NCBI GenBank assembly: GCA_004554385.1
Contig: SFMO01000189.1
Location: forward strand, 62,001 to 126,000
DNA: 64,000 bases
Reading direction: 5' to 3'
Source of the DNA: Ruminococcus flavefaciens
Lineage (GTDB): Bacteria; Bacillota; Clostridia; Oscillospirales; Ruminococcaceae
Below, in pieces: positions 32,450-41,567 of this stretch (position 1 is the first letter of the stretch; every line of letters starts with the position of its first letter). The position numbers were made by a program, and so were the translations under genes. A model generated the notes under the pieces. It saw nothing but the letters and a program-made list of their open reading frames with translations, did not search any database and was not told the DNA's origin.

Positions 32450-34473
32450 GAGACACAGACAGAGAACTCCTGAAAGAGCTGGTACGTCTGGACGTTTCCC
32501 AGACCGACTGCTCTGAGGTCAGAAGGGTGCTTGAGACATGCCCCGATGTGGCAGATACTCTCGCAAATCCCCTTGTTACCCACGACGAAAAGCACGGAAT
32601 CATCAGCAAGCTCTTTCCCGAATCTGTTCAGAAATTCATGCAGAATACCGTCCGCAGCGGCGCTGTGGAGCATATCGGCGATATTCTCGACGAGTATGAG
32701 GACATACTCATTGACAGACAGGGCAGCATAAAGGCTGTAGTCCGCTATGTTACTCCCCTTACCGAATCCCAGCAGGCTGATCTCCGTCAGTTCATTATGG
32801 AAAAATTCGGCAAGGAAGACGTCGATATAGAGTATAAGCACGATCCTGACATCATAGGCGGCTTCATACTCAACGCAGGCGACCTTGAATATGACAAGAG
32901 CTACCGCACAGGTCTCCGCCTTATGAAGGATACTCTCCAGACCAAGGCAGCCGAGTACGTAGGCGCTCCCTCCTCTGCAAAGAGCAGTAGCAGCGATATC
33001 ATCTCTGTACTCAAAACAGAGGTGCGTGACTTCGACGTAAAATCAGGTGCAACAGAGACAGGCTTCATAACCCGTCTCGGTGACGGTATCGCACGAGTTT
33101 ACGGAATGAATTCCGTAATGTACGGTGAGCTTGTTGAATTTGAAACAGGTATCAGAGGTATCGTTCAGAACCTTGAAGAAAAGTCTATCGGTGTAGTTCT
33201 CCTCGGCGACGACCACGGTCTCACAGAGGGCTCATCAGTTATCAGAACAGGCAAGAGAGCAGGTATCGGCGTAAGCGACGAGCTCCTCGGACGAGTAGTC
33301 GACGCCCTCGGCTCGCCTATAGACGGCCTCGGAGCTATCAAGGCTGACGATTACTTCCCTATTGAGCGCGAAGCTCCCGGCGTTATCGAGCGTAAGCCCG
33401 TAAACGTACCGCTTCAGACAGGTATCCTCGCTATTGACTCAATGTTCCCTATCGGACGCGGTCAGCGTGAGCTCATTATCGGCGACAGACAGACAGGTAA
33501 GACCTCTATCGCCGTAGATACCATCATCAACCAGAAGGGACAGGACGTTATCTGTATCTATGTTGCCATAGGTCAGAAGTCCTCTACTGTCGCTCAGATA
33601 GTCAACACACTGAAAAAATACGGCGCTATGGACTATTCCGTAGTTGTATGCGCTTCTGCCAGCGATCCTGCGCCGTTCCAGTATATATCACCATATTCGG
33701 GTACTGCTATCGCCGAATACTTCATGTCAAAGGGCAAGGACGTTCTCATAGTATACGATGACCTCTCAAAGCATGCCGTCGCATACAGAGCAATGTCACT
33801 CCTGCTCCACCGTCCGCCGGGACGTGAGGCTTACCCCGGTGATGTATTCTACCTACATTCGAGACTTTTAGAGCGCTCCAGCCGTCTTGACGACGAGCAC
33901 GGCGGCGGTTCACTGACCGCTCTCCCCATTATCGAGACTCTCGCAGGCGATATATCCGCATATATCCCGACCAATGTCATATCCATCACCGACGGTCAGA
34001 TATTCTTAGAGAGCGAGCTTTTCAACTCAGGTCTCCGTCCTGCGGTGAACTACGGACTCTCCGTATCCCGTGTAGGCGGTGCGGCTCAGACAAAGGCTAT
34101 GAAGAAAGCTTCGGGAAATCTCCGTATCGATCTTGCTCAATTCAAGGAAATGGAGATATTCACTCAGTTCTCATCAGAGCTCGACCAGTCCACAACAGAG
34201 CTTCTCGACCACGGCAGAATGCTTACAGAGCTCCTTAAACAGCCTCTGTACAATCCTCTCCCCCACTATGAGCAGGTAATACTCCTCTATGCTGCACAGC
34301 ACGGCTTCTTCAAGGGCATACCTCTCAAGGAACTGAGAGAGCACCGCACAGACCTTATGAACTATATCAGGAGCTACGGTCAGGATATCATCTCTGAGAT
34401 CGACGAGAAGAAGGTCCTCACAGACGATCTGGCAGAACGTATCGAAAGAATTCTCACAGCTTTTGAAGAATAA
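32446..34473 (+). CDS. Fused ATP synthase delta-alpha subunit
   Basis: A 675-aa ORF joining two normally separate F1 subunits. Residues about 1-172 match delta/OSCP (NPLVTHDEKHGIISKLF, then VDIEYKHDPDIIGGFI), with the first roughly 20-30 residues of a normal delta missing. A Ser/Ala linker (GAPSSAKSSSSD, 173-184) leads into alpha, starting DIISVLKTEVRDFD, with Walker A GDRQTGKTS (346-354), DVLIVYDDLSKHA and LLLHRPPGREAYPGD. No start codon or ribosome site lies at the junction. In native F1, delta sits on the alpha N-termini, so a fusion is sterically sensible, but only one of three alphas needs a delta. Confidence 0.93.
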   Translation: MRDTDRELLKELVRLDVSQTDCSEVRRVLETCPDVADTLANPLVTHDEKHGIISKLFPESVQKFMQNTVRSGAVEHIGDILDEYEDILIDRQGSIKAVVRYVTPLTESQQADLRQFIMEKFGKEDVDIEYKHDPDIIGGFILNAGDLEYDKSYRTGLRLMKDTLQTKAAEYVGAPSSAKSSSSDIISVLKTEVRDFDVKSGATETGFITRLGDGIARVYGMNSVMYGELVEFETGIRGIVQNLEEKSIGVVLLGDDHGLTEGSSVIRTGKRAGIGVSDELLGRVVDALGSPIDGLGAIKADDYFPIEREAPGVIERKPVNVPLQTGILAIDSMFPIGRGQRELIIGDRQTGKTSIAVDTIINQKGQDVICIYVAIGQKSSTVAQIVNTLKKYGAMDYSVVVCASASDPAPFQYISPYSGTAIAEYFMSKGKDVLIVYDDLSKHAVAYRAMSLLLHRPPGREAYPGDVFYLHSRLLERSSRLDDEHGGGSLTALPIIETLAGDISAYIPTNVISITDGQIFLESELFNSGLRPAVNYGLSVSRVGGAAQTKAMKKASGNLRIDLAQFKEMEIFTQFSSELDQSTTELLDHGRMLTELLKQPLYNPLPHYEQVILLYAAQHGFFKGIPLKELREHRTDLMNYIRSYGQDIISEIDEKKVLTDDLAERIERILTAFEE

Positions 34474-34487
34474 GGCGGTGAAATGCT

Positions 34488-35396
34488 ATGCCTAATATGA
34501 GAGAGATCCGCGAAAGGATCGCAAGTATCCAACAGATACTGAAAATTACCAACGCTATGTACCTCATGTCGTCGTCCAAGCTGAAAAAGGCAAGGAAGTC
34601 CCTTGAGTGCACAGAGCCTTACTTCTACAAGCTCCAGTCCACCATAGAAAGCGTGCTGGAGCACACTCCGCACACCCGACAGTTCTTCTTCGACAGACGT
34701 AAGGATATCCCCGAGGATAAGCGTAAAAAAGGCTATATCATCATTACGGGCGATAAGGGCCTCTGCGGAAGCTACAACCACAATATACTGAAGTATACAG
34801 AGCAGAAGCTGGAGGAGACTGCCGACCTGGATAACTGCTACCTCTTCGTTATGGGGCAGGTGGGCAGAATGTACTTCCAACGCCGTATAAACAACGACAA
34901 AAAAGCTTTTGTTGACGGCGAATTTCTCTATACCACGCAGAATCCTACTCTCTACAGAGCCAAGGAAATAGCTGAGCTCGTAATCGATAAGTTCGAAGAG
35001 CGTGAGCTTGACGAGGTATACCTCATATACACGGATATGGTAAATTCAAACCTTCAGGAGCCGAGAACTCTCCGTCTGCTGCCCTTTGAGCGTAAGCACC
35101 TGGGCAAGGCGGCTGACGGCACTATGAAGAAGCTGCCAAAGGCTTCCTTCATGCCATCTCCCGAGGAGGTAATGAACTACCTTATCCCACAGTATGCAAA
35201 GGGTATCATCTACGGCGCTATGGTCGAGGCTTTCTGCTGCGAGCAGCAGTCACGCATGACAGCTATGGACGCTGCTACGACCAGTGCAAAGGATATGATA
35301 AAGGACCTTTCACTGCTCTATAACCGCGCGAGACAGGCTGCTATCACTCAGGAGATAACCGAGGTATGCGGCGGAGCGGCATCTATTAGTGAGTAG
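34488..35396 (+). CDS. atpG: ATP synthase F1 subunit gamma
   Basis: A 302-aa rotor shaft subunit. It begins MPNMREIRERIASIQQILKI and ends with the coiled-coil segment YNRARQAAITQEITEVCGGAASISE. The central GYIIITGDKGLCGSYN is diagnostic. The last codons (ISE and TAG) fall in the left arm of a heptad-repeat element, so the extreme C-terminus may be insertion-derived. The next atp gene, atpD, is 455 bases away because of this element. Confidence 0.94.
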   Translation: MPNMREIRERIASIQQILKITNAMYLMSSSKLKKARKSLECTEPYFYKLQSTIESVLEHTPHTRQFFFDRRKDIPEDKRKKGYIIITGDKGLCGSYNHNILKYTEQKLEETADLDNCYLFVMGQVGRMYFQRRINNDKKAFVDGEFLYTTQNPTLYRAKEIAELVIDKFEERELDEVYLIYTDMVNSNLQEPRTLRLLPFERKHLGKAADGTMKKLPKASFMPSPEEVMNYLIPQYAKGIIYGAMVEAFCCEQQSRMTAMDAATTSAKDMIKDLSLLYNRARQAAITQEITEVCGGAASISE

Positions 35397-35423
35397 AGAG
35401 TAGATAGTAGTGAGTAGTAATTA
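35388..35423 (+). repeat. Left heptad arm of the atpG-atpD insertion element
   Basis: Exactly five tandem 7-mers fill 35389-35423: GTGAGTA, GAGAGTA, GATAGTA, GTGAGTA, GTAATTA. The atpG stop codon TAG lies in the first of them. The arm is imperfectly complementary to the right arm at 35796-35830. Confidence 0.88.
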
Positions 35424-35426
35424 GTT

Positions 35427-35795
35427 ATGAACAACGATACAAATTATTATAAAAAACTTTTGGTCTGGCAAAAATCAATGGATCTTGTTGAAGAAACATA
35501 CCGATTGATCAAGTTTCTTCCGTCAGATGAAAGGTTTGCTCTTGCTGATCAAATGCGACGATCTGCCGTATCTATTGTATCGAATATTGCAGAAGGTGCA
35601 GGCAGAAAAACTAAAAATGATTTTATACAGTTTCTTTCGATTGCAAGAGGTTCAAAATACGAACTTGAAACTCAGTTTCTTGTATGCATAAGACTTAATT
35701 ATTTCAATGAAAAGCAAGCCGGGCTTGCTCTTCAGCTTTGTAGTGAGATAGGAAAAATGCTTAATGCCCTTATTAAGAGTTTATCAGTGAGTTAA
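35427..35795 (+). CDS. Four-helix-bundle protein (23S rRNA intervening-sequence type)
   Basis: A 122-aa protein of the four-helix-bundle IVP/S23 family. Signature segments are LLVWQKSMDLVEETY, LADQMRRSAVSIVSNIAEGAGR and FLSIARGSKYELETQ. Relatives are encoded inside intervening sequences of 23S rRNA genes and resemble the Avd accessory protein of diversity-generating retroelements; they are basic and probably bind nucleic acid. The gene is clearly more AT-rich than its neighbours and has no ribosome site. Heptad inverted repeats flank it closely. It is foreign to the atp operon. Confidence 0.9.
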   Translation: MNNDTNYYKKLLVWQKSMDLVEETYRLIKFLPSDERFALADQMRRSAVSIVSNIAEGAGRKTKNDFIQFLSIARGSKYELETQFLVCIRLNYFNEKQAGLALQLCSEIGKMLNALIKSLSVS

Positions 35796-35830
35796 ATACT
35801 ACTCACTACTTTCTACTCACTACTTACTCT
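35793..35830 (+). repeat. Right heptad arm of the atpG-atpD insertion element
   Basis: Five heptads fill 35796-35830: ATACTAC, TCACTAC, TTTCTAC, TCACTAC, TTACTCT. The stop codon of the four-helix-bundle gene (35793-35795) abuts them. The atpD ribosome site AAAGGAG begins a few bases beyond. Confidence 0.88.
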
Positions 35831-35851
35831 TTTTCCTGAAAGGAGAAAGCA

Positions 35852-37243
35852 ATGGAAAAAGGCAGAATAACTCAGGTCATCGGACCTGTTATAGACGTTG
35901 AATTCGGCGCAGGAAAGCTCCCCATGATAAGGGACGCCCTCACCGTCGAGGTCGACGGAAAAAAGCGCGTTATGGAGGTCGCTCAGCATATGGGCAACCA
36001 CATAGTCCGCTGTATCATGCTGGCGTCCAGTGAGGGCCTCAGCAAGAATATGGAGGTAACCTCCACAGGCTCTTGTATCAAAGTACCTGTCGGCGAACAT
36101 ACTCTCGGACGTATGTTCAACGTACTTGGCGAGCCTATCGACAAGAAGGGCGACGTTGAGACCGAGGAAAAATGGGAGATACACCGCAAGGCTCCTACAT
36201 TCCAGGATCAGAGCCCCGTTGTTGAGGTACTTGAAACAGGCATCAAGGTCATCGACCTTATTGCTCCTTACGCTAAGGGCGGTAAAATAGGTCTTTTCGG
36301 AGGCGCAGGCGTCGGCAAGACCGTTCTCATTCAGGAGCTTATCAGAAATATTGCCACCGAGCACGGCGGCTATTCCATATTCACAGGCGTCGGAGAGCGT
36401 TCCCGTGAGGGCAACGACCTCTGGAACGAAATGCAGGAATCAGGAGTTATCTCAAAGACTGCTCTTGTCTTCGGTCAGATGAACGAGCCCCCCGGATCAC
36501 GTATGCGTGTTGCTCAGACAGGTCTTACTATGGCTGAGTACTTCCGTGACTGCGAGCACAAGGATGTTCTTCTGTTCATCGACAATATCTTCCGTTACGT
36601 ACAGGCAGGCTCAGAGGTATCGGCTCTTCTGGGACGTATGCCGTCAGCCGTTGGTTATCAGCCTACTCTGGCTAACGAGGTCGGTGAGCTCCAGGAGCGT
36701 ATCACCTCCACCAAAAACGGCTCTATCACCTCTGTACAGGCTGTTTACGTGCCTGCGGACGACCTTACAGACCCGGCTCCTGCCGTAACCTTCGCTCACC
36801 TTGACGCTACAACCGTTCTTTCACGTAAAATAGTTGAGCAGGGTATCTATCCTGCCGTTGACCCTCTGGAGTCAAACTCCCGTATCCTCGAACCCGAGAT
36901 AGTCGGAGAGGAGCATTATACAGTTGCAAGACGCACACAGGAGCTTCTCCAGAAGTATAAGGAACTCCAGGACATAATCGCCATTCTCGGTATGGAGGAG
37001 CTTGACGAGGACGACAAGCTTGCCGTATACCGTGCAAGAAAGATACAGAAGTTCCTCTCTCAGCCATTCAATGTTGCCGAGAACTTCACAGGTCTCAAGG
37101 GCAAGTACGTTCCGTTAAAGGACACTATCGAGGGCTTCAAGGCTATAATAGACGGCGATATGGACAAGTACCCCGAGGCTGCATTCCTCATGGCAGGAAC
37201 TATCGACGACGTAATAATGAAGGCTCGTCAGATGGACGAGTAA
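35852..37243 (+). CDS. atpD: ATP synthase F1 subunit beta
   Basis: A 463-aa catalytic subunit. Walker A is GGAGVGKTV, the catalytic Glu lies in GVGERSREGNDL, Walker B is DVLLFIDNIFRY, and the lever region reads GMEELDEDDKLAV. Length is normal. AAAGGAG precedes the start, so it can be translated independently of atpG despite the insertion. Expression depends on transcription running through the 455-base insertion region. Confidence 0.97.
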   Translation: MEKGRITQVIGPVIDVEFGAGKLPMIRDALTVEVDGKKRVMEVAQHMGNHIVRCIMLASSEGLSKNMEVTSTGSCIKVPVGEHTLGRMFNVLGEPIDKKGDVETEEKWEIHRKAPTFQDQSPVVEVLETGIKVIDLIAPYAKGGKIGLFGGAGVGKTVLIQELIRNIATEHGGYSIFTGVGERSREGNDLWNEMQESGVISKTALVFGQMNEPPGSRMRVAQTGLTMAEYFRDCEHKDVLLFIDNIFRYVQAGSEVSALLGRMPSAVGYQPTLANEVGELQERITSTKNGSITSVQAVYVPADDLTDPAPAVTFAHLDATTVLSRKIVEQGIYPAVDPLESNSRILEPEIVGEEHYTVARRTQELLQKYKELQDIIAILGMEELDEDDKLAVYRARKIQKFLSQPFNVAENFTGLKGKYVPLKDTIEGFKAIIDGDMDKYPEAAFLMAGTIDDVIMKARQMDE

Positions 37244-37258
37244 AAGGGAGGCTTAACT

Positions 37259-37669
37259 ATGGCTAAGACCTTTCACCTTGAAATAATCGCTACAGACCGT
37301 GTGTTTTTCAGCGGCGAGGTCGAGCACCTCGTTATAACCGCTATAGACGGACTTCTCGGTATAATGGCAGGACATGAGCCTCTTGTAACCTGTCTCCCCA
37401 CAGGCGAGCTTAAATACCTTGTGGACGGCGAATGGAAGTATGCCGCCATTTCCGAGGGCTTCATACAGGTAATGCCCGATTCTTCCATTATCCTTGCGGA
37501 GACCTGTGAGCTTCCCGAGGAGATAGACATCAAACGCGCTCAGGAAGCAAAAGAACGTGCCGAGGAACGCCTCAGGCAGAAGCAGAGCATCAAGGAGTAT
37601 TACGAGACTCAGGCTGCTCTCAACCGAGCTATGAACCGTCTGAAAATATCACAGAAGCACTTCAAATGA
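37259..37669 (+). CDS. atpC: ATP synthase F1 subunit epsilon
   Basis: A 136-aa subunit with an N-terminal beta sandwich (FHLEIIATDRVFFSGEVEHLVI, GLLGIMAGHEPLVT) and two C-terminal helices rich in Arg, Glu and Gln. It couples rotor to catalytic head and can inhibit ATP hydrolysis. GGGAGG precedes the start. It is the last gene of the operon and is followed by a strong terminator. Confidence 0.95.
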   Translation: MAKTFHLEIIATDRVFFSGEVEHLVITAIDGLLGIMAGHEPLVTCLPTGELKYLVDGEWKYAAISEGFIQVMPDSSIILAETCELPEEIDIKRAQEAKERAEERLRQKQSIKEYYETQAALNRAMNRLKISQKHFK

Positions 37670-37674
37670 TAATA

Positions 37675-37702
37675 AAGAGCACTCTGACGGAGTGCTCTTT
37701 TC
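37675..37702 (+). terminator. Terminator of the atp operon
   Basis: AGAGCACTC and GAGTGCTCT form a perfect 9-bp stem with a five-base loop, followed by TTT and a C-interrupted T-run. Confidence 0.9.
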
Positions 37703-37806
37703 TGTTGCCGCGTATGAGATAACGGATATAATTTGTTCATAACTCCAAATTTATGTTGTCCTAATTGTGCATATTTTTGAAATGGGAATATTTTGAGCTA
37801 ATATGC

Positions 37807-37835
37807 TTGACTTTTTTACAAAAATATAGTACAAT
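37807..37835 (+). promoter_or_regulatory. secD-secF promoter
   Basis: TTGACT (37807-37812) and TACAAT (37830-37835) with a 17-base spacer. In the leader, TGAGCTC (about 37866) and GAGCTCA (about 37908) can pair around a CTGC/GCAG hairpin. Confidence 0.8.
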
Positions 37836-37931
37836 AATTGTAATTGTCAAAGAGACAGGAAATATGAGCTCAGGGCTTATCTGCGCACTTGCAGGCCAAA
37901 AAAACAGAGCTCAGAAACAGGAGGCATGACT

Positions 37932-39356
37932 GTGAAAAAGACAGGCAAATCAACTTTCTTCATTGTCGTTGCTTTTATCGCACTGTTCGCCGTTACGTCG
38001 GTTTTCGGTATCGACAAGCTCTACGGCGATAACAGGACTACCTACGTCAAGGGCGTTGACGATATCCGTCTTGGCATCGATGTCAAGGGCGGCGTTGACG
38101 TAACCTTCGGACCCGCAGGTGAATACGACGCTGACGAGGGTCAGCTGGATTCCGCTACCGAGGTCATCAAGACAAGACTTTCTTCACTCGGTATCACGGA
38201 TAACGAAGTCTACAGCGATACAAAGAGCGACAGAATTATCGTCCGCTTCCCTTGGAAAGTCGGCGAAACAAACTTCGACCCAGAATCTGCTGTTAAGGAG
38301 CTCGGTGAAATGGCTGAGCTGACATTCCGTAAGGGCACAGATACAACTACTGACGCAGAGGGCAATGAGGTACCTTCAGGTGAGATCGTCCTCACAGGTG
38401 ACGACATCGCTTCTGCAAAGAGCCAGTACCTTCCTACCGAAGACGGCAAGGACCTCGAATATGTGGTTTCCCTTGAGCTCAAGTCTGACGGTGAAAACTC
38501 AGGCAAGGAAAAGTTCGCAGCTGCTACTGCTGAACTCTCAGGCTCCGAAACACCTATCTCGATCTGGATGGATAATACCCTTATCTCAGCTCCGAGAGTA
38601 AACGCTACTATCACCGACGGAAAGGCTCAGATCTCAGGAAGCTTCGATGCTGATTCTTCCAAGAAGCTTGCAGATCAGATCAATTCAGGTGCTCTTCCAT
38701 TTAAAATGGAGACAAAGAGCTTCAGAACCATTTCTCCTACAATGGGCGAAGGTTCACTGGACGCTATCCTCCTTGCAGCTCTTATAGCTTTCATCGGAAT
38801 AGCTGTTTACATGATATTCCTTTACAGACTCCCCGGCGTTGTGGCTGTTCTCGCACTCTGCGGACAGGTTGCAGGCTCTATAGCTGCTATCACAGGCTGG
38901 TTCGGATTCATGAACGGCTCAACTCTTACCATCCCCGGTATCGCAGGTATCATACTTGCAGTAGGTATGGGCGTTGACGCTAACATCATCACAGGCGAGC
39001 GTATCAAGGAAGAGCTCAGGACAGGCAAGTCTCTGGACGCTGCTATCAAGATAGCTTACAAGAGAGCATTCTCCGCTATCCTCGACGGTAACATCACAAA
39101 CGTTATCATCGCTGTTATCCTTATGGGTGCTTTCGGTGTTCCGGACAGCTTCTTCTCAAAGATACTCAACAAGACTATTTTCTTCGCATTCGGCGCTACA
39201 GCTGAGGGCGTTGTTTACTCCTTCGGATTTACCCTGCTCGCAGGCGTTATCTGCAACTTCATCTTCGGAGTATTTGCTTCAAGACTTATGGTAACATCAC
39301 TCTCCAAGTTCAAGTGCTTCAAAAACAGAAAGCTTTACGGAGGTGATACGAAATGA
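37932..39356 (+). CDS. secD: Protein translocase subunit SecD
   Basis: A 474-aa membrane protein assisting Sec-dependent secretion with the proton-motive force. One N-terminal TM helix, a large extracytoplasmic P1-type domain (LGIDVKGGVDVTF, then TDNEVYSDTKSDRIIVRFP), and five C-terminal TM helices with GMGVDANIITGERIKEEL. The GTG start is favoured because AGGAGG lies seven bases upstream; the ATG two codons earlier is too close. SecF follows with a four-base overlap. Confidence 0.95.
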   Translation: MKKTGKSTFFIVVAFIALFAVTSVFGIDKLYGDNRTTYVKGVDDIRLGIDVKGGVDVTFGPAGEYDADEGQLDSATEVIKTRLSSLGITDNEVYSDTKSDRIIVRFPWKVGETNFDPESAVKELGEMAELTFRKGTDTTTDAEGNEVPSGEIVLTGDDIASAKSQYLPTEDGKDLEYVVSLELKSDGENSGKEKFAAATAELSGSETPISIWMDNTLISAPRVNATITDGKAQISGSFDADSSKKLADQINSGALPFKMETKSFRTISPTMGEGSLDAILLAALIAFIGIAVYMIFLYRLPGVVAVLALCGQVAGSIAAITGWFGFMNGSTLTIPGIAGIILAVGMGVDANIITGERIKEELRTGKSLDAAIKIAYKRAFSAILDGNITNVIIAVILMGAFGVPDSFFSKILNKTIFFAFGATAEGVVYSFGFTLLAGVICNFIFGVFASRLMVTSLSKFKCFKNRKLYGGDTK

Positions 39357-40324
39357 GCAAGAAAGAAACTCAGAAGGAAGTCGTATTAACTCCTAAGAAG
39401 GTATATGACTTCTGTTCCAAGAAGAAGCTCATACTCGGCGTTGTTATCGCAGTGCTGGTTGTATTCATCGCAGGAGCTGTAATCAGAGGTATCCACCTTG
39501 CTATTGAATTCAAGGGCGGTACTCTTATCACCTACACATATCAGGGAGAGATAAACACAAACGACGTTGCTTCGGCAGTAAAGGATATCGTTGGTTCATC
39601 CGTTGTCGTAAGAACAGGTGAGAGCCTTGATTCCGGCGGAAAGCAGCTCACCATCTCATTTACCTCCGACGAAGGTCTTACTGTTGACAGACAGACAGAG
39701 CTTACAACAGCTCTCAGAGAAAAGTTTGCTGCAAACTCTCTCGAGATCTTCGATTCAAACGACGTAAGCCCTACATCAGGACGTGAGTTCCTTCTCAAGT
39801 GCCTCATCGCTGTAATCTTTGCAGCTATCGTCGTTATCATCTATATCGCTATCCGATTCAAGAACATCGGAGGCTGGTCAGCAGGTGTGTGCTCAATATT
39901 CGCACTTTGCCTCGACCTTCTCGTTGCATTTACAACAACAGTGGTATGCGGCTTCAACATCGATTCAAACATCGTTGCCGTATTCCTTACTATCCTCGGT
40001 TACTCTATCAACAACACTATCGTTATCTACGACAGAATCAGAGAAAACCGCAAGCTCATGCCAAAGGCTTCTCTTAACGAGCTTATCAACGTAAGCTGCA
40101 CACAGTCGCTTACACGTTCTATCAGAACTTCTATCACTACTATCGGCACAATGCTCGTAGTTACAATAGTTGTTATGGTAACAGGCTATGATTCGCTCCT
40201 CAGCTTCTCAGTTCCGCTTATGATGGGTCTTATCTCAGGTACATTCTCATCACTCTTCGTTGCACCTGTAACATGGTCATGGTGGATGAACAAGAGAGCA
40301 GCTAAGGAAAAGAGCTCAAAGTAA
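39353..40324 (+). CDS. secF: Protein translocase subunit SecF
   Basis: A 323-aa partner of SecD with six TM helices. FKGGTLITYTYQG marks the start of the periplasm-side domain, and GYSINNTIVIYDRIREN is the conserved TM4 motif. LTRSIRTSITT and the end WSWWMNKRAAKEKSSK are typical. It overlaps secD (ATGA) and is closed by a terminator, so secDF is a two-gene operon. Confidence 0.95.
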   Translation: MSKKETQKEVVLTPKKVYDFCSKKKLILGVVIAVLVVFIAGAVIRGIHLAIEFKGGTLITYTYQGEINTNDVASAVKDIVGSSVVVRTGESLDSGGKQLTISFTSDEGLTVDRQTELTTALREKFAANSLEIFDSNDVSPTSGREFLLKCLIAVIFAAIVVIIYIAIRFKNIGGWSAGVCSIFALCLDLLVAFTTTVVCGFNIDSNIVAVFLTILGYSINNTIVIYDRIRENRKLMPKASLNELINVSCTQSLTRSIRTSITTIGTMLVVTIVVMVTGYDSLLSFSVPLMMGLISGTFSSLFVAPVTWSWWMNKRAAKEKSSK

Positions 40325-40332
40325 TAACACAG

Positions 40333-40360
40333 AGACCGTCCGTAAGGGCGGTCTTTTTTT
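40333..40360 (+). terminator. Terminator of secDF
   Basis: GACCGTCC (40334-40341) pairs with GGGCGGTC (40346-40353), with a GTAA loop and seven T's following. Confidence 0.93.
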
Positions 40361-40391
40361 GCGCTTACGCAGGTGAACGCTTCTCCTCATC

Positions 40392-40420
40392 TTGACTTTA
40401 TATACAGAATAATGTATAAT
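40392..40420 (+). promoter_or_regulatory. Promoter of the FHA-PP2C operon
   Basis: TTGACT (40392-40397) and TATAAT (40415-40420) with a 17-base spacer, 31 bases upstream of the FHA gene start. Confidence 0.9.
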
Positions 40421-40451
40421 AAAATTCAGAATATGTGAAAGGAGCGGTAAC

Positions 40452-41546
40452 GTGGCAAAGCTCAGATTTTCAGAAAAAAACGGCGAGGTCTGCATACATT
40501 GCAGATTTACAGGCAGCGAAATGCTCAACGAAGCCGAATACAGATATTTTATAGACAATCGCATAAAGGGCTGGCTAATACCGCGCTCTGCTGCCGCAGA
40601 CAAGCTGGAATTCACCGGCGCAAGAGGAATACCTCTCATGCACCTGCTCAAAAGCGGTGTGGATACCGTAAAGTATTTCCGGATAGTGTCAAATCTGCTT
40701 GATATACTGGAGGTCGCAGAAAGCTGCGGCTTCAATATGCAGAACATCGTCCTTGACCCTGAATTTGTAACGGTATCTCCCGAAAACTGTGAGATACACC
40801 TTTTTTATCTGCCTCTCTGGTACAACGAGAGCTTCAACGACGGCATAGTAAACTGCCTGCGTAAAATATCCACCTACGCAAAATATTCGGACCAGAGCAC
40901 ATATGATAATATAGACAGCTTTATGAATTTCGTCATAGGTATGCGCAGCTTCAGCATACAGGACGCTAAGGAATATATCCGCAGATCCTGTCCCGGGATA
41001 TTCGGTCAGACCTACGACCACAGACAGTTCAGCAGACCTGCTTCTCAGGAGCAGCCTGTCCGCACATCGAAGGTCATACCGCCTGTTCAGCACAGCGGCG
41101 ATACTCACCAATTCAGTATACCCAAGCCTGTAAAGGCTCCCGTATCATCTATACAGAAGCCTGAGCCAAAGGTACTGCCTTCACTCAGCGAGGAAAAGAA
41201 ACAGCCCCTGCCTGAGCTTATCAGGCATGAGCTCCCACGCACCGAGACAAAGTACCCCACCCTCACAAGACGCTCCACAGGTGTTACCGTTAATATCAGC
41301 AAGCCTGTTTTCAGAATTGGCAAGGAGCGCGACCGCGTTGACTTCTGCGTCACCGAAAACAGGACCGTTAGCCGCGTCCACGCAACTATCTATACCCGTG
41401 ACGGCTCATGCTTCATAGAAGATAACAACTCCACCAACAAGACATATATAAACGGCACGCCCCTGCTCCCCGAAAGGGAAATAAAGCTGAAAAACGGCGA
41501 CGTGCTCACACTTTCAAACGAAGACTTCGATTTCGTAGACGGATAA
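40452..41546 (+). CDS. FHA-domain protein with N-terminal DUF6382-like domain
   Basis: A 364-aa protein. The N-terminal 190 residues form a helical domain like DUF6382 of Clostridia (LLDILEVAESCGFNMQNIVLDPE and FLPLWYN-type region). A Pro/Gln/Lys linker (190-270) follows. The C-terminal FHA domain (about 280-364) has FRIGKERDRVDFC, NRTVSRVHATI and NNSTNKTYING, the residues that bind phospho-Thr. A GTG start follows AAAGGAG by nine bases. The PP2C phosphatase next door suggests Ser/Thr phosphosignalling; no kinase gene is in view. Confidence 0.87.
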   Translation: MAKLRFSEKNGEVCIHCRFTGSEMLNEAEYRYFIDNRIKGWLIPRSAAADKLEFTGARGIPLMHLLKSGVDTVKYFRIVSNLLDILEVAESCGFNMQNIVLDPEFVTVSPENCEIHLFYLPLWYNESFNDGIVNCLRKISTYAKYSDQSTYDNIDSFMNFVIGMRSFSIQDAKEYIRRSCPGIFGQTYDHRQFSRPASQEQPVRTSKVIPPVQHSGDTHQFSIPKPVKAPVSSIQKPEPKVLPSLSEEKKQPLPELIRHELPRTETKYPTLTRRSTGVTVNISKPVFRIGKERDRVDFCVTENRTVSRVHATIYTRDGSCFIEDNNSTNKTYINGTPLLPEREIKLKNGDVLTLSNEDFDFVDG

Positions 41547-41567
41547 TATCCGCCGCAAGGGGAAATT

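Noticed and set aside
32965..33001. Delta-alpha fusion as a plain frameshift artefact
   Set aside because: The frame is open across a low-complexity linker and no start or ribosome site for alpha exists in any frame. A sequence error cannot be fully excluded.
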